A stretch of DNA of 64,000 bases from Capsicum annuum (GCF_002878395.1 NW_025861612.1:93123-157122), one strand, 5' to 3'; counted from the stretch's first letter, positions 24,345-33,753 are shown. Notes: generated by a model not told the origin, from the letters alone. Program-made: numbers and translations.

Positions 24345-24620
24345 GTTTTACTTGTTCTAACCATTTAATTCCTAATATTATATCTGCTTTTTGCATTTCT
24401 TCCTTTATTTCAAATTCTATTTACATTTTTCTAACTCCTATTATTATTATTATTATTTCTGCTATATTTTTAGTGTTTATTAAGCTTCTTGGTAGATCTG
24501 GGCATATATTATTATCAGATTTTATTTCCTCATTTTTTACTAGATATTTTGCTATATAATTTTCTTCTTGTCCTGTATTTAAGAGTATTAAATATTCTTT
24601 TTCGTTTATTGTTCCTGTTA
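24345..24620 (-). pseudogene. Aspartic-protease-like module 1 with altered active site
   Basis: Minus-strand translation gives YLILLNTGQEENYI at about 24600-24560, the retropepsin active-site region with Asn in place of the catalytic Asp (a GAT-to-AAT type change), and IILGIKWLEQVKP at about 24383-24345. It is therefore a second protease-shaped module lying between the movement protein and module 2. It may be the true viral protease with module 2 a duplicate, or the reverse. Confidence 0.6.
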
Positions 24621-24849
24621 TGTAATATTGATTTAAATTAACTATTGAACTTATTTTATAACTTGTTCTTTTTGATGAATTTGATGATTTTGGTTTTTCA
24701 TAAGCTATTCTTTTTGTTGTACTTATTCTATCATTTATTATTTCTAAATCTTCTTCTATGTCTATATTTTTGTAACTATAATCATTATTATCAATTGTTT
24801 TTACGAATTGTTCAAAAGGACTTTCTATTTGTATTTTATTAATTTTATT

Positions 24850-25340
24850 TTTTCCCGTTATTTTATGTTTTGTTGTTAATACATATAGATTTTTACATCT
24901 TGCTGTAAATATTTTACTTCCTAGGGTTAGTTCTATTCCTGATATTTTCCAATATAATACTAATGATTTATCTATATTTTTATCTGTTATTGCTACTGAA
25001 TAATTTGCATTTACTATAAATTTAAATTTTTGGTATATTAAATTTCCTTTAATCGCTGTTATTATGCTTTTTTCTATAGGTCTTATAATCCTATCATCTG
25101 ATAAATATAATTCTATTGGTGTATCTATTCCTTCTCTAAAACATGCTTTTATTAATATCTCTGTACCTCCAAGGTGTACATATTTTATTGGGTCTCCTCT
25201 ACTTTTTATATTATTTATTTCTTTATTAATTAACCTTTTTGTTACTAGTGGTATACTAGCTTTACCTCTTGCATATCTGCAGTCAATTACATGTTTCTTT
25301 TGACTTACTACGTAATATTCTTCCTTTTTCCTAGTAAATA
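24850..25340 (-). pseudogene. Pararetrovirus movement protein region
   Basis: A minus-strand frame contains IKYVHLGGTEILIKACF, REGIDTPIELYL and SDDRI at about 25195-25080, which match the conserved caulimovirus movement protein core (H-LG-, G-DTP, L-D-R). Movement proteins of this family enlarge plasmodesmata for cell-to-cell spread. The frame is mostly open for about 150 codons in this part but is detached from an intact start. Confidence 0.75.
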
Positions 25341-25539
25341 TATTTTTTATTGTTGTATTTTAAATATTTTTTTTACACTTAAGTCTAACTCTTTTCCTTT
25401 TATTTCATCAAATACATTGTTATCAAATATTATTTTTTGATCTGTTCCTTCGGCATTTAAATATTCTTCTTTTGTTATTATTTTTATATCTTCTTCGGTC
25501 ATTTGGTTTATTTGTATATCTTCTCCAGTCATTTAATTC

Positions 25540-25872
25540 GTATAATTCACTATCTATTTCATTATCTTCTATTTCATTATCTGTTTCATTCTCTGAAATT
25601 TCATATATACTATCTTCACTTTCTAATTCGTAATCTATATAATCTATCTGCATATATTCTGTATTTTCTATTTTTATTTCTGATATTTGTTTATTTTTTG
25701 GGTTTTCAGGTAATTTACAATTTCTAGCTAAATGTCCTAATTTTCTGCAATTATAAAAAGTACATTCCTTTATAGATTTCTTTTTCCTATATGGTCTTTT
25801 ATGTTTATAATTTTTTACATAATATCTTTTTCTTGGTTTCTTATACTTATATTTTGATTTTTTGTATTTCTT
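25540..25872 (-). pseudogene. Coat protein C-terminal basic region and zinc knuckle
   Basis: Directly after the CP core frame ends, a Lys/Arg/Tyr-rich run is followed by CTFYNCRKLGHLARNC at about 25770-25725, a CCHC zinc knuckle in which the first canonical Cys position is Phe. Then comes an acidic tail rich in Glu/Asp (25423-25653). Zinc knuckles of caulimovirid CPs bind the RNA during packaging; the Phe would impair zinc binding. Tandem stops follow the acidic tail. Confidence 0.75.
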
Positions 25873-26454
25873 CTATTTCTTATGTCTTTTTCTTTTCTTA
25901 TAATATCTTTCTTCGCATCCAAATTGAGGTGCTATTTTATCTTTGCAACATGCTAAATTTCTTATTAATGCTTTTTCCATTTTTATTTCTTCTCTATATT
26001 TTTCACATAGGTTTCTATACCATTGTTGTAAAAATTTTATTTTTGCTCCTAGAGTATCTACTATTTTTGCTTCATCCCAACTTTTTATTATTTTTGAACT
26101 AAATGGTTCAGGTAATTTATTAAAATATAATTTTCTTATTTCTTTACTTTCTTCTGTATTATATGCTCCTTTATAATAATATTCTTTAAATGCGCAAGTA
26201 TATTCATCTATGTAGCACATATTACATATTGTTAATTTTAACATTAAATTCCTATTTGTATCTTTTTCTTCATTTTGTTCTTCTTCTGTTGTTGTCATGC
26301 TGCTAAATTCGTCTTTTATAGCTATTTCATATTTTTTTAATAATTCTATAGGTGTTAATTTAGTTGTAGTTGTTGATGATGTTCCTTCTATAGGTTTATT
26401 AATTCTTAATATCTTCTTGCTATTTTCAGTTAAATTTGAAAACCATAATTTCAT
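25873..26454 (-). pseudogene. Pararetrovirus coat protein core
   Basis: A 193-codon minus-strand frame contains CNMCYIDEYTCAF, YYYKGAY and LYFNKLPEPF followed by a conserved Trp, the pattern of the caulimovirid capsid domain (aromatic-rich block, then LY--KLP-P). It ends in a basic KKRKRHKK run. Upstream frames to 27345, rich in Glu/Lys coiled-coil, are probably the N-terminal part of the same protein but are interrupted. Confidence 0.8.
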
Positions 26455-27345
26455 TGTTCCTATTAGTGTTCTTTCTATTTATTCTAGTGCATCTGTTACG
26501 TTTATATTATTATCTAATAATTGTTTTGTCATATATCCTATCCATAATTGTATTATTTTTTCTGTATATATTACACAATCTTAGTCTAAAAAGTTATAAT
26601 TTTTATTAACTATTTGTTTTGGTGTCCATTTGTCATATTCATTCTTTAGATTATATCCTTTAAACTTATTCTTATAATATATAAGCTTTCTTATTTTTGA
26701 TGTTCTAGGTATTATATTTTCATCTTCTTTTTTATCAAGAATGTTTATTTCCGTGTTTATATTTTCTAAGTTTTCTTCATTAATTACTTCTTGTTTTCCA
26801 CTGATTCCTAATTTTTTTGTATTTGTTAAGATTTATGCATATATTTCACTATCTTCCGAATCATAATTATCTGTTTCTTCAACATCTATTGTATTAATTT
26901 CTAATTCCTTGGTTTCTATTTCTTTATTGTCTATTTCTAATTTTTCTTTAAATTGATTTATCTCATTTAGTAATTTTTGTTCTTTATCTTTTTCTTGTTT
27001 TTCTTTCTGTCTTTTTTCATACAGATCTTTTAGTATTTGTAGTTCTTTTTCTAATTCAGCAATCCTACTATTTTTAGTTTCTTCTATTTTTCATATTTCT
27101 TCTATAGTTTGTTATTTTATTTTTTCTATTTCTTTTTTTCTATCTATTTCTTCGTTTTCTTTTTCTATTCTCACCATAGCTGCCAATTTATCTTCTAATT
27201 TTAATTCTTCTTTTTCTAGCATTAGATATAAATGTTCACCTATTTTCTTATATCTTCTTCCTAGATTAGAAAATACTATTTTTATTTTTAATCCTTCGTG
27301 ATTTTCATATATTTTTTTATCTATTATAAATTCTTCTTTATTCAT
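26455..27345 (-). pseudogene. N-terminal, coiled-coil part of the CP polyprotein
   Basis: From an ATG at 27345 a 77-codon frame reads into charged helix (EKEELKLEDKLAAM, IEKENEEIDRKKEIEKI). After a stop, Glu/Lys-rich heptad-like text continues in pieces to about 26600 before the capsid core. The composition suggests an acidic, coiled-coil N-terminal region; no specific domain is recognised. Confidence 0.5.
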
Positions 27346-27888
27346 TTTATTGTAAATAGTTCATGTTGATATATATATTCTAAACTATCTATTTGTGATT
27401 CTAAATTTGATATTTCATTTTTTTTGTGAATTTATTGAGTTTTTACTAACTCCGGCAAATATATTATAATGTAGTCTTTCTATTCTTATTTTTAATTCTT
27501 TACGTTTTTAGAAATAATTTGTTTTAATTCTTTGTATTTTTGTACTTTATTCATTTAAACCATATTTATAATATTTTGGTGGGTATCTAAATCGGATTTT
27601 ATCATAATTAGGTGGTATGTGTCTCATTCTTCTAGATTTTAAATGGATTATTAATTTGCTTCAATACTAGATATTAAGGTAATTAGGTAGGCTAATCTTT
27701 GTGGGTTTTCTTTTGTTTTATTTAGACTTATATATTCTGAATAATTACTAATTAAAGATTCTTTAATTTTTCTAAAAGTTTCTCTGTTTTTAAATGGTCT
27801 TCTCATAATTAATCAATATAAATTAATCTCAAGTAAATCTAATCTAAATTTAAACATATATGCTACTTCCTTATTCTTTAAATAACTG

Positions 27889-27901
27889 GGCTCTGATATT
27901 A
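27889..27901 (-). other. tRNA-Met primer-binding site of the pararetrovirus
   Basis: The plus strand reads ggctctgatatta. The reverse complement matches the canonical TGGTATCAGAGCC initiator-tRNA-Met primer site at 11 of 13 positions, both differences being CC-to-TT on the plus strand. By convention this is the origin of the viral map. It lies ~540 bp upstream of the ATG at 27345, as a leader would. Confidence 0.65.
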
Positions 27902-27943
27902 TTTGTAGGGAGGTGCGGATTAGGCGCGGTGAGTTTACTAGAT

Positions 27944-27965
27944 AATAAATACGTACGTATTTATT
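27944..27965. promoter_or_regulatory. 22-bp perfect palindrome next to the viral TATA box
   Basis: The sequence centred on ACGTACGT is perfectly self-complementary over 22 bp (aataaat / atttatt arms). It lies directly downstream, on the minus strand, of a TATA-like box. Two overlapping ACGT cores are the type bound by plant bZIP factors, but a functional role is only inferred. Confidence 0.5.
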
Positions 27966-27975
27966 TATTTTTATA
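27966..27975 (-). promoter_or_regulatory. Candidate TATA box of the pararetrovirus
   Basis: Minus-strand TATAAAAATA lies about 65-75 bp upstream of the primer site. A pregenomic RNA promoter upstream of the primer site is expected in caulimovirids, but no transcription start can be verified here. Confidence 0.4.
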
Positions 27976-28205
27976 TTATGTATTTTGTAAATATTATTGA
28001 TTGGAATAATTTTCATTTTTATCTTCTTGACTTAAGATGTTTTATTAATTCATATTCTAGATTAGATATTATCGTAATTAAATTATCTAGTGTTTTGGGA
28101 TCCTCGTTAGTATTATGTAACCTTTTGTATTCTAGGTATAAACTATGTAGTTGGGTTTCTATTTCTTTTAATGATTTATTCTTTTGGTAAGATGTATCCA
28201 TTAAT

Positions 28206-28541
28206 TTATGTAATTGTTAAATTCTTTGTAGTAATATTCATTAACTGTTTTTCTTCGTTCTTGTATTTTTTATTTTCATATATTTTATTAATATATTCAA
28301 TTTTACTGATATTCATATTTTGGGGCTGATTAAATGGTAGTTGATTAAATGCTTTACTATAATTTTCATTAGTTTTTTCTCTAAGTTTTTGTAAATCTTC
28401 TATATTATTTTTAAGATATTTGAAATATTCTATATCTTTTGTTTTAAAGTATTCAATTAAATTTGTTTTTATAAGGTTTTCTGTTAATCTTATTTCTTCA
28501 ATTTCTTGTTTCCAATATTTCAGATATTCATAGTTTATCAT
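28206..28541 (-). CDS. Small coiled-coil viral ORF (block B, second copy)
   Basis: A 111-codon minus-strand frame, ATG at 28541. Residues ~15-65 contain LTENLIKTNL, FKTKDIEYFKYLKN and SKAFNQ, clearly related to the frame at 29020-29247. Lys/Glu/Asn-rich and predicted helical; no known domain. It sits between RT and the primer site on the viral map. Function unknown. Confidence 0.5.
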   Translation of the reverse strand: MINYEYLKYWKQEIEEIRLTENLIKTNLIEYFKTKDIEYFKYLKNNIEDLQKLREKTNENYSKAFNQLPFNQPQNMNISKIEYINKIYENKKYKNEEKQLMNITTKNLTIT

Positions 28542-28542
28542 T

Positions 28543-28743
28543 TTAGTCTAAAGTAAATGTACAATAATCTATTCTATTTGTACTATATTTAATATCTTGT
28601 TTGAGGTTATTTATGCTACTAACTATTTCTTCTTGTTCTCTTTTTAATGAATTTTTTAAACTATCTAAACTTTTATCTTTGCTATTTTCTAGATTTTTTA
28701 GGGTTTCGTTTATCCATTTTATTTTTTCTATTAGATTTTCCAT
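28543..28743 (-). CDS. Small viral ORF, helical, unknown
   Basis: A 66-codon minus-strand frame whose stop falls just before the ATG of the next frame at 28541. The product is Lys/Asn/Ser-rich (IEKIKWINETL, EEIVSSINNLKQ) with heptad-like spacing. No family recognised. Confidence 0.35.
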   Translation of the reverse strand: MENLIEKIKWINETLKNLENSKDKSLDSLKNSLKREQEEIVSSINNLKQDIKYSTNRIDYCTFTLD

Positions 28744-28830
28744 TATTTTTCTAATTTGTTTTCTATAATTAATTTCTTTATGTAGGTCTTCTTGGTTTGC
28801 TCTTAACTTTCTTAATATATCTTGACATTT

Positions 28831-29019
28831 TTAGTCTGTATAATATCCATCTGAATCTAAATAATATTGTTGTTCATAATATATGTGTAAGTTTTCTATA
28901 CTGTTTAATAATTCTTCGTCTTCATAATCTTGTAATTTTTCCCATATTATTTTCTTTATGTCCATAATTTCTATATCTCTAAGTATATATAAAACAAGTA
29001 TTTTAATATCTTCTATCAT
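28831..29019 (-). CDS. Small viral ORF (block A, second copy)
   Basis: A 62-codon minus-strand frame beginning MIEDIKILVLYILRDIEI. The same pattern (FTILILYVLKDIEIVDIRKI) is found in the frame at 29228-29428, so the two are duplicates. The C-terminus is Glu/Asp/Tyr-rich. Function unknown. Confidence 0.5.
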   Translation of the reverse strand: MIEDIKILVLYILRDIEIMDIKKIIWEKLQDYEDEELLNSIENLHIYYEQQYYLDSDGYYTD

Positions 29020-29247
29020 TTAGGCTTGATTAAATGCTTTTTCATAATATTTTTCAGTTGTTTGTTTTAGGCTAAGTAGTTCTTGCATATTTTCATTAAG
29101 GAATTCTATATATTTTACATCTTTAGTTTTCATGTATTTGTCTAAATTTGCTTTTATTTGTTTTTCTACTAATTGTATGTTTCTCATATCTTTTTCCAAA
29201 ATTCTAAATATACATAATTTATCATAGTTAGTGTGGGGGTTTGGCAT
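29020..29247 (-). CDS. Small coiled-coil viral ORF (block B, first copy)
   Basis: A 75-codon minus-strand frame with VEKQIKANLDKYMKTKD, FLNENMQELLSLKQ and YEKAFNQ, aligned with the frame at 28206-28541. It abuts the next frame (stop at 29020, ATG at 29019). Function unknown; helical. Confidence 0.5.
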   Translation of the reverse strand: MPNPHTNYDKLCIFRILEKDMRNIQLVEKQIKANLDKYMKTKDVKYIEFLNENMQELLSLKQTTEKYYEKAFNQA

Positions 29248-29428
29248 GTAAGTATTTATAAGAGTAGTTCGGTAGGTGTGGTATATACTTAATTCTAGTC
29301 ATAAAATATCTATCAAATATTTTTTCCAATATGATTTTTCTTATATCCACTATTTCTATATCCTTAAGTACATATAAAATGAGTATTGTAAATTTATCTA
29401 CCATTTCGTCAGATAAATAATTATCCAT
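29228..29428 (-). CDS. Small viral ORF (block A, first copy)
   Basis: A 66-codon minus-strand frame starting MDNYLSDEMVDKFTILILYV, related to the frame at 28831-29019. It overlaps the start of block B by about 20 bp. The C-terminal third has diverged from the second copy, probably by frameshift. Confidence 0.45.
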   Translation of the reverse strand: MDNYLSDEMVDKFTILILYVLKDIEIVDIRKIILEKIFDRYFMTRIKYIPHLPNYSYKYLHAKPPH

Positions 29429-29429
29429 T

Positions 29430-29786
29430 TTTCATAAAAATTTTATTTTCAAAATATTCCCTTCAATCATGCACATAACAAAATATGATCACTTTAGATT
29501 GCTATATACTAGATTATTCTTAAATAACATATTTTTCGGTCACTATTAGCATGGTAATCTGGATACTTTTCCCTTAAACAGTGCCTCTACTTTGGTTACT
29601 CCCCTATCACAGCTTTCTTGCCTCACCGGTTTCACCTTTAGGATGGCATAGTTCTTAGGGATTTTTCTCCTTTTCCACTTTTCTAATAAACTTCTTAACA
29701 TTCTATTTTTCGAATAATTCTACTATAAAGCAATTAACATGAACTTATTTTATCATAAATTGATTGTTAGGAATTTATGAATTTAG
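29430..29786. other. Non-coding viral stretch
   Basis: No long frame is open. The stretch is less AT-rich than the rest of the virus around 29570-29650 ('ctcaccggtttcaccttt'). It separates the coiled-coil ORF from the duplicated small ORFs and could be a regulatory or foreign segment. Confidence 0.35.
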
Positions 29787-30071
29787 CTATTGTAGATTGA
29801 TATTCTGGTATCTTTGTCCAATAACTCCTTTGCTCATTCCTGCAATTGTAGATTGATAAACGTTATGGATTTTACGGAGTGTTCCAACGTCTCTTTCTAG
29901 CTCTGGAATTTTAATATCTTCCGATCGACATAGCTCTGCACACTGCTGAGTTAGCTGATTTGTAGCTATTGACTTCAGTTTAACTTCATTAGTTAGCTGA
30001 TTTGTAGCTATTGACTTCAGTTTAACTTCATTAGTCTTTAGCTTTTCTATTTCATTATCCATACTGTCCAC
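29787..30071 (-). CDS. Coiled-coil ORF following RT, with internal duplication
   Basis: A 94-codon minus-strand frame starting about 60 bp past the RT/RNase H stop. The N-terminal part carries a repeated NEVKLKSIATNQLT block, and the rest (LERDVGTLRKIHNVYQ) is helical. The position after RT matches where caulimovirids encode a further ORF, but no transactivator motif is visible. Function unknown. Confidence 0.45.
   Translation of the reverse strand: MDSMDNEIEKLKTNEVKLKSIATNQLTNEVKLKSIATNQLTQQCAELCRSEDIKIPELERDVGTLRKIHNVYQSTIAGMSKGVIGQRYQNINLQ
29951..30034. repeat. Perfect 42-bp tandem duplication in the viral ORF
   Basis: The 42-bp unit beginning ttagctgatttgtagctatt occurs twice back to back without a mismatch and keeps the frame, adding 14 residues. 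Being identical, it is young relative to the decay of the rest, or was already in the virus. Confidence 0.9.
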
Positions 30072-30131
30072 TTTTATTGAAAGCGTAGTTAGGGTGTTGA
30101 ATATCTTTTCTAGAGTATCTCTTCTATTATA

Positions 30132-31165
30132 TCAGTCTGTGTAGCTTTGTCTTGCTATGTAATCTGCAATAACATTTTTGTTAGTACTAATTACTTCAAT
30201 TATAAATGTGAAATTTAATATATTCAAGACTAGTCTCCGAATTTCTTTTGTTGTAACTGAATGTTGTATTTTCTTTGTTAGACACCAACGTACCTGTGTA
30301 TTATCTGTTCGTACAATAAACTTGTTATATACAATATATGGCTCAAATGCTAATAAACATTTATATAATGAGCATAATTCTTTTCTATTTATTTCCCATT
30401 TTATTTTTGTTTCATTAAACATACCTGAGTAGTATCTACAATGGTGTTCTATTTTTTCTTCTTCATATCTATATTTAAGTACTCCTCCATAACTACATTC
30501 ACTAGCATCTGCTTCTACTATATATATAAATTTTCTATTTTCATCTGGAAATTGTAATTTTGGTAATTCTTTACAAAGTATTTTTATTTTCTGAACGTGT
30601 TTTTTATCTTCTTCGTTATAATTATATTCTACATCCTTTTTTAATTTTTTTTGTAAGGGCTTTAGATTTTCTGCTAATTTTGGTATACATTCTCTTACTT
30701 GGTTTACTAATCCTAAAAATGATTGTAATTTCTTTTTTGTATCTAATTCTTCTTTTGAATTTATTATTTTTTGTACTATATGTTGTTGCATTTTTACTCC
30801 ACTTTTATCTATTTGTATTCCTAAAAATTTTATCTGATTTTTCATAATTTCAGCTTTCTTTACACTTAAACTTATTCTCGATTTTTCTATTATATCCGTA
30901 AATTGTTCTAATAATTTTAAATGTTCTTCTTTGGTCTTTGTGTATAATAGTATATCATCTATGTACACTATAAAATTAGGTAGTTGTTTAAAATAACTAT
31001 CCATAAAATGTTGATATCTACCTAGTGCATTTTTATATCCAAATGGTAGTACATTTCATTCATAAAATCCTTGTGGTACCGTAAATGCGGTTAATTCCTT
31101 AGATTCTTCTTCTAACTTTAAATGGTGAAATCTTGATTTACAATCAAATTTACTAAAATAATTAT
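30132..31165 (-). pseudogene. Pararetrovirus RT/RNase H, 3' part
   Basis: From the insertion edge the minus strand reads GYNYFSKFDCKS and FTVPQGFYE, then a TGA at 31058-31056 at a normally conserved Trp position. It continues FGYKNALGRYQ and, from the ATG at 31004, 290 codons without a stop. That part contains the RT catalytic YIDDILLY, the FLGLVNQ connection block and RNase H motifs (EADASECSYGG, KEL, RTDNTQVRW, IADYIARQ). RT copies pregenomic RNA into DNA, and RNase H removes the template. The 5' part is at 23439-23960. This half is damaged by one visible stop only. Confidence 0.85.
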
Positions 31166-32754
31166 ATCCTTGTAGTACTTCTGGAATGTACTAAGTAAGT
31201 GGGGGTGAATACAATAAGTAAAACTGATTTCATACAAACTCTCAAAACATGCATGCTAAGTGCAAGTAGACTAGCCAAGAGACTGAAATAAAATTAAAAG
31301 TTGAAGTATCTTAAAACATAAGTAACAAACATAATCTGATAAGCTGGTGAATCACTACACATAGTTTCTTAAAATATTTACTTTTGTAGAATACGTAGAA
31401 CTGAAGATGGAAAGCGGTAAAACATGAATATTATATATAAATCTCATGTAAAGTTGTACATGCTGTAAAATTGAATTGAGGATCATGTATGGGTACTAAG
31501 CTTGAAAAACATGAACATGTAAAACTGATAATGCAATACTAAGTATAGCATGTACTGACATAATCTGAATAATATGAACAATCTGTAAAACTGACTAAAT
31601 AATTACTGAAATCTGTCTACTTGGTCAAGCGAACCTAAAATTGTATAGACTGAGTACTGACTGAAACTGTGGGAGCTATCATGTAACTGACATGCCCCAA
31701 TCTAAGCTAATTGGGGTTCAACTTATAACCCCAGTTGGAAGGGTGTAAGTACCTTGCCACGGGTACTAACACATGGCTGTGTGGATCCACTAAACTATTG
31801 TCCCGAAGGACTAAGGAGTCACCCTTTACTGGCAGGTGCTCTCATTAGATATGTGTCAACCCTTAACTGGCAGATAAACATCTCAAACCTATGCTGGCTA
31901 CGTAGTTCTATAACTCAGGGATTGCTACTAAGGGTCATACCCTCTAATGGCAGGTAAGCCCCCATCCCTGAATTTGCTCGGTGCTAAATCCTACTCTCAA
32001 CTGAACTAACACAGAATATAATTGATACATGCACTGATAACTGATTTGCTCATATAAGGTATTCTGAAAAATACAGTGCATGTATAATCTGCAGTAACCA
32101 TGACCATGTAAACTGAAGTATTTAACATGAAATAATATTGGTGAGTTCATTGTAAAAATTATGATCTAAATATGGTGATGAAATCATGATTCTGACTGAC
32201 TTGTTACTTGAAAATAGAAATCATGTAAAACACATAGGTATCGGGTGTTCATAATCCGCCACCACTGAAGTACCATAAAATATGATAACAAAGCTTTAAA
32301 ACTGTAGTAAGGAATAATGGTTCAAAGACCCAAAACATAAATGTTTTCCCAAATAAGTGAGAAGCATGAACTTTAACATGAGAATGTATTAATCGTGAGA
32401 AAACAACATCTTTACATAGTTTAATTCTTAACTTGAGAATTTAACATGAAATAAGTTGAACATGACATGGAAATTAAAATTTGAAAACATGACATATCTT
32501 AATTCATATGGAAACACAGGTAAACATGACTTGTATTTGTGCTAATAGGAAATTCATGGATTATTTCATGAGTTTCATGGAGGATTTCATAAAATAGGAA
32601 TAGATTCATACTTTTAAATAAAGATAGGGTTTTGGAGCTCAATAGGTGAAAGGGACCCATTGATGAATACCTCACATACCTTAATTAAATGAATTCTTGA
32701 AGAAGATTGAAATTGAAACTTGCATCCTTCAATTCTTGAGGAAGAAACCTTAAA

Positions 32755-32945
32755 TTTCTTGTTCTTGGGAAGAGAGGCTTGAATTTTGGGTGGAGAACCC
32801 TAATATTGATGTTCATCATATTCATGAATTTGAATCTTGGGGCTTGAAAGATGGATTTTGGGTGAGGAACCCTAATCTTGATGTTCTTGATATTCTTGAA
32901 TTTGAATCTTGAGACTTGGGAGATGATCTTGAAGAAGAAACCCTA
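32755..32945. repeat. ~85-bp tandem duplication in the LTR
   Basis: A segment with 'gaaccctaatattgatgttc' recurs with 'gaaccctaatcttgatgttc' and the same 'gaatttgaatcttg' tail, giving two and a partial third copy. Confidence 0.7.
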
Positions 32946-33104
32946 TATTGTTGTTCTTGAGTATAGAAGAGGAAGTAGCACGTTAAGTATTTAAGAATTA
33001 GGGAAAAATATGCTTAATTGAGGGTTATAAGTCGTAGGGGTAGAGTTTGTGGCAAGGAAAGGATCAAAATACCCCAAGAGAAACTAAATAAAATTATTGG
33101 ATTT

Positions 33105-33365
33105 TTCAGTTGATGACTTAATTGATAGCTTGTGAACTAGTTGATGGCTTATCAACTAACTCATCAACCCATAGATGGACTTGAACTCTTTGTTGTTTTA
33201 GGATCACGATAAGGTTGACAGCTCATCACTTGATTGATGGCTTGTCAACTTAAGTCATTAGTTTGTAGATGGACATGAACTCTTGTTGTTTTAGGTTGAT
33301 GATGAGGTTGACAGCTCGTCACTTAGTTGACGGCTTTTCAACCTAAGTCATCACCTTGTTAGCAA
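33105..33365. repeat. ~100-bp tandem repeats in the LTR
   Basis: The phrases 'gttgacagctcatcacttg' and 'gttgacagctcgtcactta', each followed by a 'gatggac-tgaactctt'-type text, form two to three imperfect units. Confidence 0.7.
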
Positions 33366-33738
33366 TGGACATGCTGAGGAAAAACTGATCATAACTTTCC
33401 ACTCCGCTATTAGATTAAGGTGAAACTAGATGCATTAGAAAGAAGACTCAAAGATATTTCATTTGATATATAGTAAGACACTTGAATCGTTATATTCTAG
33501 GAGATACACTCATTTAAAGTTGACCCTAGTTGGATAATCCGTTAAAACTCTATTGATACAAGTTTTCTCAACTCAACTTTCCTCTAAGTGCTTCCTATGA
33601 ACATGATTCACATCAAAAATATCTTATACACAAGGTAAATTATAATGACACGCATATTCACATGGAAATCATGGGACTAGAGTTTATACACATAGTAATG
33701 ACGGTTCAAATTTTAGCGCAAAAATACGAGGTGTAACA

Positions 33739-33753
33739 TTATCTCCCCCTTGG
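33739..33753 (-). other. Polypurine tract of the minus-strand LTR element
   Basis: On the minus strand AAGGGGGAGATAA lies immediately upstream of the LTR start, as the plus-strand primer of an LTR retrotransposon should. It identifies the split LTR as a 3' LTR with internal sequence to the right. Confidence 0.7.

Larger units (their letters stand above)
23439..31165 (-). mobile_element. Endogenous pararetrovirus (Caulimoviridae), one circularly permuted genome copy
   Basis: About 7.7 kb, within the 7-9 kb genome range of caulimovirids, lies inside an LTR. On the minus strand the order is RT/RNase H 3' part, coiled-coil ORF, duplicated small ORFs, promoter-like site, tRNA-Met primer site, coat protein with zinc knuckle, movement protein, two aspartic-protease-like modules, RT 5' part. 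CP before MP is the order in cavemovirus/solendovirus genomes, which include the tobacco vein clearing virus group known as endogenous copies in Solanaceae; assignment to that group is inference. Every long frame has stops or shifts. The two ends both fall inside RT only a short distance apart on the viral map, indicating a single genome opened there. Confidence 0.85.
31166..33738 (-). mobile_element. Main part of the minus-strand LTR, right of the viral insertion
   Basis: LTR text resumes at 'tacttctggaatgtacta', matching the LTR at 731-775 in reverse, and runs to 33738. There the minus strand starts TGTTACACCTCGTATTTT, a typical start of this LTR class. Together with 23189-23438 it makes about 2.8 kb, close to the nested LTR at 15553-18546. 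It includes tandem blocks near 32730-32950 ('ttgaatcttg') and 33110-33350 ('ttgacagctc'). Confidence 0.75.

Noticed and set aside
23511..26584. Plus-strand hydrophobic frames rich in Phe/Leu/Ile
   Set aside because: They are complements of the A-rich, Lys/Glu/Asn-coding minus-strand virus genes; the membrane-protein appearance is compositional.
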